From assembly GCA_963682055.1 (NCBI GenBank), contig OY821750.1:10356501-10420500 (forward strand): 64,000 nucleotides of DNA, written 5' to 3'. The stretch comes from Primula veris (lineage: Eukaryota; Streptophyta; Magnoliopsida; Ericales; Primulaceae). A program made the translations under genes and the position numbers. The notes beneath the pieces were generated by a model that ran no database searches, was not told where the DNA came from, and saw nothing but the letters and a program-made list of their open reading frames with translations. Of the stretch, positions 47,770-59,200 are shown one piece after another. Position 1 is the stretch's first letter, and the number at the start of each line of letters is the position of its first letter.

Positions 47770-48090
47770 ATAAATCAATTTAAGATTATCAATCAATCCA
47801 TGAAAATTCTAACATATCAAGTCAAATCTATTTAAGATTATCAATCAATTCATGAAGATTCTAACATATCAAATCAAATCTATTTAAGATTAATTCATGA
47901 AGATTCTAACATATCAAATCAAATCAATTTATGATTATCAATCAATTCATGAAGATTCTAACATATCAAATCAAATCAATTTATGATTATCAATCAATTC
48001 ATGAAGATTCTAACATATCAAATCAAATCTATTTAAGATTAATTCATGAAGATTCTAACATATCAAATCAATTTAATTCAATTAACATGC
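47770..48090. repeat. Tandem repeats in the Copia leader
   Basis: A unit of about 40-55 bp containing TCAATTCATGAAGATTC, TAACATATCAAATCAAATC and TATTTAAGATTA recurs about six times between the 5' LTR and gag. Shorter units lack the ATCAATCAAT part, so copies alternate between two lengths. Confidence 0.85.
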
Positions 48091-48799
48091 AATTTTTATT
48101 CGCTTGCCTTTTAATAAAAAAAATTATATGCATGTGTGTGTATATTTACCAAATATTGTATCTTTATCAACCATATGTACTGTTTTCGTATAAGTATTAT
48201 ACTACAGGACCATGCGTGTAATTTCAGCAACTATATATCTATTTACAGCATTATTACATATACAGTCCAGAATTTCAGACAAGTTTCAGTTTAGTCCTTG
48301 AGTAATTTTACAGCTTTCAGAGAATTACCAATCAGTACATACGTTTCAGTTTGTTACAGATTTAATCCGACATATTAATACATGTTTTCCGGGTATATGT
48401 GTGTTTTCTACACTACCAATTGAGTAAACATGCATACACTATTCACGTGTTGTTGTATGGCAGTAGCATGCTTATTAATGAATGAAGGAAACATACGCAG
48501 GAAACATGACAGGAAACATACGCAGTAGCATGCTTATTATTATGGCAGTAAACATACGCAGGAAACAAACATGCGGCTGTAACATACACTACTGGTACAA
48601 ACATGCTTTAGTAAATTTAGTACAGTAATAGTACAAACATGCATTAACTTTTACATGTATTATTACAAATTTAGTTGTCAAGCCGGGATTTAGAATTATT
48701 TACCTTATGCACGGTATGTTGGTGAAGGTCGATATAGCAAAATATTAAAAATCCGGATAAACCTCAAGATTTATTGAATCTATAATCCGTACTTCGATC

Positions 48800-48821
48800 T
48801 CCGAGAGCAGTGCTGATAACG
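48800..48821 (-). other. Candidate primer-binding site of the Copia element
   Basis: Directly inside the 5' LTR the minus strand reads CGTTATCAGCACTGCTCTCG. The TTATCAGCAC core resembles primer sites of some plant Copia elements but not the standard TGGTATCAGAGC. The tRNA used is not determined. Confidence 0.5.
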
Positions 48822-49027
48822 TGTTGTAATACACTATTAGCTAGGTATTTAGGGAGACAAAAGTAGAGAGAGGGGAGAACAGTATGATCTTTATTATGAA
48901 TGAATATGTGAATGAATGAATAAATACAAGACCCCTAGCCCTCTTTATATAGATAGAGGGGTAGGGTTAAAAGCCCATCTGGGCCCAATAAGTAAAAGCC
49001 CAATAAGAGTCCAATAATCTTACAACA
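48822..49027 (-). repeat. 5' LTR of the Copia element
   Basis: 206 bp, same ends as the left copy. It would contain the promoter driving minus-strand transcription. The reverse-strand text has TATATAAAGAGGG, a good TATA-box candidate. Confidence 0.95.
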
Positions 49028-49215
49028 ATATATATATTTTGTAAGTTTATTTATTATAGATATAAATGTAAATTTATAAAATAGTCCAACCCCAATAAAA
49101 AAACAAACAAACACTCCATTGATATTTCATGTATGTACTATTAATCTCACATTTATTTGTTATATCGTCATAGTTAAAAAGTATTAATAGTCCCGTTACT
49201 ACTAATATTGCAACC

Positions 49216-49852
49216 AAACGAACCATTTAAGTTTATTTTGTAGGCTTAGGTTAAGAGCTTTGGTGATTGGAAGAAATCATTAGTGCAATTTCTTTTATAA
49301 GTTCCAAGTACTTGTTCATAAATTTCATACTATAATCTTACGAAATACAATGGCCCCATAACACATTAAAAAAGAGGTTTTTTTTTTTTCCACATTGTTG
49401 GATTCCACTTTTATATTTATTGTCATAATTTTACCTTTTTTAGAACCATGCTACACATTTTATTTTATTTCTCATTGTCATCTATTATCGCTATGTTTGT
49501 TTCATTGGAAATTATTTTTTTAATAAAAAAAAAACATTTTCAGGAAAACATTTTATTGAAAACAGTCATGTTTTCCCATATTTTATGATTTATTTGGGAG
49601 CTGTATGAAAATATTTACAAAAAAAAAAAGTTCTTGAAGTATGAATGTTTTCATAGTAAATATTTACTAAAATATTTACTAAAATATTTGCTGGGTAGTT
49701 AAATAAAATAGATTAGGTTAATAATTTGTTACTTTACCCTTAATATAATTCTTCTCTCTTTCTGGTCCATCGTATCATCATATTCATCACTGCCCACCAC
49801 ATAACCAATAAACTGTTTCCATACTCCAAAATAATATTAATAATAATTTATT

Positions 49853-49856
<4 letters not shown>
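49216..49856. other. Intergenic region upstream of VIPP1
   Basis: AT-rich with poly-T/poly-A runs. AAATATTTACTA is duplicated near 49,660-49,690. No gene seen. The promoter of VIPP1 presumably lies toward the right end. Confidence 0.4.

Positions 49857-49901
<45 letters not shown>
49855..49901 (+). promoter_or_regulatory. (TC)n-(TA)n microsatellite just upstream of VIPP1
   Basis: A CT tract of about 28 bases is followed by (TA)n and ACGTGTGTGT, about 30-75 bases before the start codon. Pyrimidine patches with adjacent TA-rich sequence are common plant core-promoter or leader features. Their role here is inferred. Confidence 0.45.
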
Positions 49902-49932
49902 CGTGTGTGTATTGAAATCAGGTTGAATAAAA

Positions 49933-52900
49933 ATGGCAATAAAAGCACCGATATTAGTAGGAGGGTTAAGCATGTCTTCTTCTTCATATTCTGTTGCTAG
50001 GAATCAACCTATCTCTCTCAATACCTCGTTTTTTGGCAGAGGTTCTTTCTTTTTTCCCAATAATGTTTATGTTTTTTTTTACTAATTGTTCCTTTTTTTT
50101 GGTATCAGGTTTTGTGGACTAAATTGTGTTATTATTATAAATAGGGTAGATTGCTTAGTGATTTAATTCTGAATATAGACTAAAGTTACATGATGAGGTT
50201 TTTATTAGTATGCGGATTACTATTATCGAGTTGCTAAATTGAAAAATGTTCGCCTTTTATTAATTATTTCTTTCTTTTAGTATCAGGTTTTGTGGACTAT
50301 GTTGTTAATTGTAATTAGGATTTGGACTGAAAATCCTAAACTGAAATTATGTACTTTTTATTTATTTATTAAAAAAGGGTTGGTTGGTTGGTTGGTTAGT
50401 TACTGTTTTAATTATGAATTTACACTAAAGTTACATGAGATTAGGTTTTTACTAATTATTAGTATGTCAGGATTACTAAATAGAAAATGTTATTTTACAT
50501 AATTAGGATTTGGACTGAAATCCTAAACTGAAATATTGTATTTTTTTTTTTAAAATTTTATAAAAGAGTTGCTTGCTTACCTGTTTTAATTATGAATTTA
50601 TTACGCTAAAGTTACATGATTACTATTACCGGGTTGCTAAATTGAAAATGTTATTTTATGTAATTAGGATTTGGACTGAAAACCTAAACTGAAATTTAAT
50701 TAGGTTGGCAATAAAAGCACCGATATTAGTAGGAGGGTTAAGCATGTCTTCTTCCTCATATTCCATTGTTAGAAACCCACCTATGTCTCTCAATACCTCG
50801 TTTTTCAGCAGAGGTTGTTTCTTTTTTTCCTTTTTTTTTTGAATAATGTTATTTATTTATTTATTAATTGTTCCCTTCTTTTAGTATCAGGGTTATTTTG
50901 GACTATGATGTTAATTGTAATTAGGATTTGGACTGAAAATTCTAAACTGAAATTATATATCTTTATTTTGAAAAGGTTGGTTACTTACTGTTTAATTTTG
51001 AATTTACACTTTTTTTTGGTACAAATTATGAATTTACCCTAAAGTTACATGGTGAGGTTTTTATTGGTATGCTAGGATTAATATTACAGGGTTGCTAAAT
51101 AGAAAATTTTATTTTACATAATTAGGATTTGGACTAAAATCCTAAACTGAAACTATGCACTTTTTTTTTATTATAAAAGGATTGGTTGGTTACTGTTTTA
51201 ATTCTGAATTTACTCTAAAGTTACACGATGAGGTTTTTATTAGTATGCGAGGATTACTATTATCGGGTTGCCAAATGGAAAATGTTCGTCTTTTATTAAT
51301 TGCTCCTTTCTTTTAGTATCATGTTTTTGGACTATGGTGTTAATTGTAATTAGGATTTGGACTGAAATTCCTTAATTATGGTGCTTACTGTTTTAATTCT
51401 GAATTTACACTAAAGTTACATGATGGGGTTTTTATTAGTATGCGGATTACTATTGTCGAGTTGCTAAATAGAAAATGTTCGCCTTTTATTAATTATTCCT
51501 TTCTTTTAGTATCAGGTGTTGTGGACTATGGTGTTGGTTGTAATTAGGATTCGGACTGAAATTATGTACTTTATTTATCATAAATGGGCTAGTTGGTTAC
51601 TGTTTTAATTCTGAATTTACACTAAAGTTACATGATGAGGTTTTTATTAGTATTCAAGGATTAGGATTACTATTACCGGGTTGCTAAATAGAAAATGTTA
51701 TTTACGTAATTAGGATTTGAACTGAAATCCTAAACTGAAATTATGTATGTATTTTTAAAATTTACAAAAGAGTTGGTTGCTTATTATTTTAATTCTGAAT
51801 TTACACTTAAGTTACCTGATGAGGTTTTTATTAGTATGGGGCGATTACTATTACCGGTTCTCTAAATAGAAAATGTTATTTAACAAGGTTGCTAAAGAGA
51901 AGATTTTATTTTACGGGGTTGCTAAAAATAAAATGTTATTTTACAAGGTTGCTAAATTGAAAATGTTATTTAACAAGGTTGCTAAATTGAAAATGTTATT
52001 TTACCTAGTTATTTAACAAGGTTGCCAAATAGAAGATGTTATTTTACGGGGTTGCGAAATAGAAAATGTTATTTTACAAGGTTGCTAAATAGAAAATGTT
52101 ATTTTACGGAGTTGCTAAATAGAAAATGTTATTTTACGAGGTTGCTAATTAGAAAATGTTATTTTACGGGGTTGCTAAATAGAAATGTTGTTTTACGGGG
52201 TTGCTAAATAGAAAATGTTGTTTTACGGGGTTGCTAAATAGAAAATGTTGTTTTACGGGGTTGTTAAATAGAAAATGTTGTTTTACGGGGTTGCTAAATA
52301 GAAAATGTTGTTTTACGGGGTTGCAAGACAGTGGCAGAGCTAGGGTTTGCATATAGAGTCTAAATTGTTATTATGATTTGGAGACAAGTAGTGGGGAAAT
52401 TCCATATACGAAATCAGGTTAAATAATGGCAATAAAAGCACCGATTCTGGCAGGATGGTTATGCATGCCTTCTTCTTCATATTCTGTTGTTAGAAATCCA
52501 CCTATGTCTCTCAATACCTCGTTCTTCGGCAGAGGTTATTTGTTTTTTTCCCTTGTTTTTTAATAATGTTCTTGTTTTATTAATTATTCCTTTCTTTTAG
52601 TATCAGGTTTTTTTTTTGGACTATGGCATAAACTGTAATTAGGATTTGGACTGAATGCACTTTTTTTATTTATTATAAAACTATAAAAGGGTTGGTTGTG
52701 TACTGTTTTAATTATGAATTTACACTTAAGTTACATGATGAGGTTTTATTAGTATGCTAAATAGAAAATGTCAGTTTACGGGGTTGCAAGACAGAGTGGC
52801 GGAGCTAGGGACTAGGGATGCATATGAGCCGAGTCGAGCCTAGCTCTGTTCAAGCTCGGCTCGTTTACTAAACGAGCCCTAAAATCTTGTTCAGGATCGG

Positions 52901-53182
52901 CTCGTTTTAAAACAAACTCGAGCTGAGCCTGTTCACGAGCCCTGCGAGCCCTGCCTGAACATGTTTTCGGACAAGTTTAGTGTCGTTTTGCTTAAAAAAT
53001 CAATGTTAAAATAAGCAATAATACATTTAATTATTGTGAGTTGTAGTTCCTTACATGGGCCAAGGAGGCGATGCGGGGCCTAATCAGGGCCTAGGCAGTG
53101 AACTGATATTTTCACATTTCCTATCATAACTTTTGATCATGTACTAATAAAGATGTAAATATGTATGACTTGCATGCTTCCT

Positions 53183-53223
<41 letters not shown>

Positions 53224-56200
53224 TTCTCACGTAATTTCTGGCTGCACCGCAGTTCAAGGCTTGTTTGGCTGCGACTGTAACTAAAAAGCTGTCTTCTTTG
53301 AGGCTGAGAGAAAAGTTGGGCTGGGTGAATCATATAAGTTTTAGCGTGCTAAAGATCAAGAATCTCTGTTTTCAAGATGGCCAATTTAATTTGATGCAGC
53401 TTGTTAGGGAAAATTAAATAAATTAAACTTAAAGCGTGCTTCTAAACAAGCTCTTGAGTTCTTATTGAGTTACTTTGTGCTAACTTATTGTCATGCTATG
53501 TTAAGAAAAAAGATGGCCCATTAAGGTTGTTGTATCAAGTTCTTTTATTTCATTGTTGTGCTATTGTTTTTTAGGTAATTTAATTTGTTTTGGGAATTAC
53601 TAAATCATGCATTTGCTATGTGTGTCATCCAGATTCTAGGTTACATGTTCGTACTTTTTAGTTCTATGCATGGTAAAGGGTAATAGAGGGTTTTGTGTGC
53701 TTACAGAGTTACTCCTAAGTATCAAGGCACTTGTGAGCTTGTATCTTTTAAATGTTAGAGATAGAGTTTGCATATGCTTTAACCTGCTTTGTTGGTTTGA
53801 TAAGGAGAAGAGATACTTTGATTTCTTGTACATTTATCCTTACACTCTTTGTGAGAGGAGTCGGGACAAAAATCCATTTTTTTCATCTTGTGTTTTTGTC
53901 CTAACTCCCCTGTAAGGAACGTGAGAAGTGTAGCATGAGTGATTGTGGCATTCCTCGGATGATACAGACTGTTGGACGACAAAGTAGAATCGTACAATTA
54001 AAGATGATGGAAAATAGACATTAGTTCTTGAATTAGGATAAATACTTTGGAGGATGTAACTACTTTTTGTTTTTGTTTTTAGTTAGTATCTCTCTTAGTG
54101 AGAGGTCAAAATTTAGAAAAGTCATCAAGTTCAACAATTAATCGACATTTAGGAACTTTTTGGTTTAAAGTTAAAAGTGATGGATCGGAGTGGGTTTGAT
54201 AATTAGTGATTTGGGTTGTTTCTGGAGTTAAAAAAACTGAAAAAGTATGAAAGAAGATAAATTTGATTACTGTTTTTTTTGGATCACTTTCCAACAAAGT
54301 CTTTGTGCTGCAGTTAATATTTGGTACATTGTCGAGGACTGGATTGTTAGCGACTAACCAACTTCTGAAGTAAACAAATAAATACTGTACATTGTCCCTT
54401 TAATACACATTTACGTTTTTTTAAGTTTTTTAAGCAGAAAAATTTCAAAGTACGTGTGTTTTATACCACTTATAGCGGTTTGAGGGGTTGTTTACTTTTG
54501 GTTGCTAAATAATCTGATTGGACTTCCAAATAACAGAAGATCTTTGTAACGTTTATTTATCACTCTGTCACCTGTGTTACATATCAAGGCCTATTTCCTT
54601 TCAATTTGACGTTGAAGACTTAACCCTGCCTCTTTTGACTTTGTTGGATTGACGTCAGACTGTGTATGGAAGATTCGTAAACTACAGTATATGTATAGAA
54701 ACGGCCAGATCTTTAAGATGTTAGATTATAAGAAGAAAACCGGAAAATGCTCTTGTAAAACAAAGATATTTAGATCACCAATTAGGCAAAAAATGTCAAC
54801 AGTGTAATTTACGAGAAATACAAGAGACGGAGGAGACTAAATTTAACTTCTAGTTAATTTAGAACAAAAAACATGACAAATTTAGCTTCTAGAGACACTT
54901 GATCATGGGATATTAATCGGCTCTATGTATTTCCAAGGACTTAGTTGATTTGAATCTGAAATGTTGTGCAAACTAGAATTTATAACGATAACAACCACTT
55001 CTACCTTGATATTGCCTATCTTTGTCACCGCTCACATTATGATAATTCTTCCATTTTGTTTATAAGTTAAAACTTTCTATTTTATTTTAGTGAACTATAT
55101 TGTAAGTGCTGTTTATTTCCTTGTGTAGGAGCTTTAAAAGTTGCAAGAATACATCTAACTTCAAATCAATCAAAGCGTAATAATTATCGTTGCGGCGCTC
55201 TCGGTACTCGGATGAACCTTTTCGATCGATTTGCTAGAGTTATTAAGGTTATTACAACATTTTCCATACTCTAAATTTTGTTAGCCGTTTTTTCTATTGT
55301 TTGTACATTCTGTTTCAGGTCATTACAGCAGTCTCCATTCTCACTCTAAATCTTGCCAACTACTTTTTCTATTGTTTTAACATTGCGTCTGACATCTTAG
55401 GTCTTTTGAATTTATTGCTTAAGTTTGTTACAGTCATATGCAATGCTGTTCTAAACTCTTCTAAACCTTTTTGACCGATAAGCTAGAGTTTTAAGGTTAT
55501 TATGACATTTTCCATTCCCACTCAAAATCTTGCTTAACTGCTCTTTCTGATGTTTGTACATTGTGTCTTAAGTTATTAAAATTTCTCCTTCGCATTCTAA
55601 ATCTGGTTAACCACCTTTTCTATTATTTGTACATTATGTCTTCTTACATCTTAGGTCTTTTAATTTTTCTGCTTATGTTTGTTACAGTCATATGCAAATG
55701 CTATTATAAGCTCTTTTGAAGACCCTGAAAAGATTTTAGAACAAACTGTACTGGAAATGAATGACGACCTTACAAAGATGCGCCAAGCTACAGCGCAGGT
55801 AAAGGATATTTTTGTTTTTCATTCTTACTCTTCTTGTTATAGATTTACTGGACCGGCCATAATGATTGAGATGCCTTAGCTGGTGTTGTTTTTTGGATGT
55901 CTTCAAGTTAATGAGAATGATCCAGAAAGAAAAAAGGTTAATGAGAACATGATAAACATGAATTTTTTTTGGCAATTTTCCCTAAAAAATAATCAACATC
56001 TTGTAGTGATTTTTGCTTCAAATATACCAATCTTGAGAAAAAATAAGAAAAAATATGATAAAAAACACATATCTCCATCGTGTTTTCTTAAACTATATTA
56101 CGAGCTCCTGGATTTAGTTTCCAAAATCACAGTTGATCCTAGTATTTTACTTTTGCCTCAGTTCCTTTTTTTTTGGAAAAGTTTTAAATTGCTTTTATAA

Positions 56201-59200
56201 ATTATACTTGCTAAATCAAGTAGTAGTTTGTTGTACAAAAAATAAGTTAAGAAATTTCTTTCTTAATACGTTATTGAGGTTTCGTGTTTTTGCAAACATA
56301 AATTTATTAGCAAAATCATAGATTTTGTAAGCTTGAGTATTTCCTTACCAGGAGTGGTTTGCCTTAGGACATCTCGTTACTTGGCTATGGGTGGGGCCGG
56401 CTTAATAATAAAAATATATATAAATATATATTTTTAATATTTACGATCTTCTGATTGGCATTTATCATACTGTTAAGGGATATGGAATTTTTCTTAGATA
56501 TTTATAGACGCAGGAGATGAATCTAAATCTGTTTCTTTTTTCCACCTTAAGGTTCTTGCTTCTCAAAAGCAGTTGGAGAACAAGTATAAAGCTGCACAAC
56601 AGTCTTCCGAGGAATGGTAATCCGAGGCATTACGTGAGATACTTCTCTTGTGCTATCCTTAGTTCGTTTTGGTTGCTAATCTTCTTTTGTGATAGGAATA
56701 AAAGAGCACTACTTGCTGTTAGTAAAGGAAATGACGATCTTGCTCGTGAAGCTCTGAAAAGGCGTAAAAGTTTTGCTGTGAGTATTTCTTTTATAAACCT
56801 TCTCGAAGAATCCCGTTTTGATATTTTTAGGGTTTATAGAAGTCTAAGCAGTTTTTCTTTTAACTGTTTGCATGTCCAGGTGGGTTTTTATCATTCCCGT
56901 GGTTGTTAATCCATTCCTTTACTTGTTTGTACCACTTCGGTGGATATAGTGATGGGCAATAGATTGAAGACATGCTCTCTTTTCATTCTTCTTTTTCCCA
57001 CATTCCACATAGAATTCATTTTTTTCCACAAAAACAATATTATATCTTTACATGCAAAAAGTTCCTGCTCTTCATCTTCTTCTAATCAAGCATTTTAATG
57101 TTGAAATTACCATAATTTTTTTTACCAAAGATTTAGGAACTCCAATTGATAACTTCACGAGTCCTTGGTGGGCTTTAAACTCTTCAACCATTATGTAACT
57201 CGATTCTACCAGATGTTTTATATAAAACATCTGATTTACTTGAATACAGTTCCAACAATATGTTAATAAATAAGATATCTGACCTTTTTTTATCCTCAAT
57301 ACAGATAAACTTAATTGCAAGTTCATTTTTGGATACCTAATTCTTACACTTAAGTAATAACTAATAAGTTGTTGTGGGGAGGTCTAAGGGTTTTCCTTGT
57401 AATTTATTCAATTTTACCTCGGACCCCTTGCTTCTATGTTCTTGAATTTTTACTTCTTATGATTTTTTTCCAGTTGAGGTCTACTTTAAGTCGTGATTTT
57501 TGGTTTGAGTCCCAAAACAATGATCACTAAATGCTGCACATGCAACATGTACACCATCTTTGTCTAATAAACACCGGAACTTACAAAAATATTTGCTCTC
57601 CACTTTTAATAGAAATAAACATGTTGGTCTACTCTCAACCTGCAATTTTTGTAAGCGAATTTCTGCTTGTACCATGCAGGATAATGCAAATGCTTTGAAA
57701 GCTCAACTCGATCAGCAGAAGGGGATTGTTGACAATCTTATTTCCAATACACGGGTTGGTTGTTCTTTTTTCTCTTTTTATATTGGCTGATGCGATTGAC
57801 TACTTTTCCTGCCGTGTTGCTATTAAAATTATTTTTAAAAAGTTATTATCCTTCAGTAGCATTTGTATGATAAATTTGAACAAATGAAATTGGCTTTTAT
57901 GAGTATTATTCCTTATTTAGTACCTGTCAATTTTAAAAATTCCTTCTATACTAGCTATGGAATGAAGGGTTTGGGTTTGTTGACACATTGTATTTGCCGT
58001 AAGAGGAACTGTATTCTAAACCTGTATCGGGTTTTTTCGGTCGAAATGATCAAAGTTGTTCCATTGTATCATATATAGTTTCCGTGTTTCAAAGGATTAT
58101 TCGATTAGAGTGATACATTTGATCTAATTAGTGAATTCAAGTATGCCAGGGAATTATTAGGTCTTTGCCTGCTCACACGATGAAGCAGAACATAATAGAA
58201 CTGGTACAGGTCTTTATTGCTGATGATTTTTTTTTCCGTGTCAGCTCTTGGAGAGCAAGATACAGGAGGCTAAATCGAAGAAAGATACCCTTAAAGCACG
58301 AGCCCAATCTGCAAAGTTTGTTACCGACCTCTCTCTCTCTCTCTCACACACACATTAGTGTTCTTTTGGCTGCACATTAGTTTGAGATTTTCGCACAAAG
58401 ACTATTGGTTATTTATTTTTGATTTTTCTCAGGACTGCTAACAAAGTGAATGAAATGTTGGGGAATGTGAATACCAGTGGTGCCCTTGCAGCTTTTGAGA
58501 AGATGGAAGAAAAAGGTTTGTGTTTGTGTGTGTGCGTGATTGTCAACTTGGCCTCTTTGTTGGTTTATCCATTTTGACCACATTCTTTAACATATGTGAA
58601 ATTTTTGATTTAACCCTTGGACAGTAGGATGAGCTTGTTAACCTGCCTTTCTGTTGATAAAAGTTACATAGCCCAAGCACTGGATATGTTGAATAATTAT
58701 TTTCTTGAGTAAGATACACCCATTCACAGGCAAGGTTTCTTATATAATTTTTTTAAAGAGTAAACAAAAATGTGTGTGAATTGATTAACGATATTAATTT
58801 GAGTAGCTAAAACAAATACCCTTCCACAATCTGTTAGACCTGTATTGGCACCTTCTTCGTGTTTTCTTTCCAGCTAATTAACTTGTGATATGTTTTCCCT
58901 ATCTTGTTTGAGTGAGCCTTGTACATTTGAGATGCATTTAAATCTATATTGGGAAATGTATTATTCTGGTAATGCTGGAGTAGTTACGTGCAAATATACT
59001 CAATCTTGTATAGACTTCGATTCTTGGTTCTTAAATTACAGTGAAACTTGTATGTAACTGTTGCAGTATTGAAACTTGTACAGACATCGATCTGATCCCT
59101 GTTACATTTTTTTATGGCCATAGTTATGGCACTGGAATCTACGGCAGACGCACTAAACCAGTTATCCACTGACAAACTTGATAGTGAGGTACCCCTTCTT

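Larger units (their letters stand above)
41623..49027 (-). mobile_element. Structurally intact Ty1/Copia LTR retrotransposon, 7.4 kb
   Basis: Two 206-bp LTRs (41,623-41,828 and 48,822-49,027) start TGTTGTAATACAC and end TTACAACA. A 5-bp target duplication ATATA lies on both sides. The LTRs differ at one position (AGAATCC against AGAGTCC), which implies a very recent insertion. A polypurine tract, gag and pol are all present and open. The 5' LTR is the right-hand one because the genes run on the minus strand. Confidence 0.95.
41391..49215. mobile_element. Candidate TIR element split by the Copia insertion
   Basis: The left side starts GGGCTTGTTTGTTTACTGCA. The complement of the right side reads GGTTCGTTTGGTTGCAATAT followed by TAGTAGTAACGGGAC, a plausible inverted partner. 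The Copia element inserted in its AT-rich centre. The outer target duplication is not resolved. Without the Copia insert the element would be only about 400 bp. Confidence 0.4.

Noticed and set aside
51888..52325. 30-bp direct repeats that might suggest a CRISPR array or a repeat protein
   Set aside because: The units are contiguous with no spacers, lie in an intron of a plant gene, and grade into a larger degenerate repeat, so this is a minisatellite.
53124..53333. Frame encoding a poly-glycine stretch on the minus strand
   Set aside because: Produced solely by the C homopolymer; no gene features.
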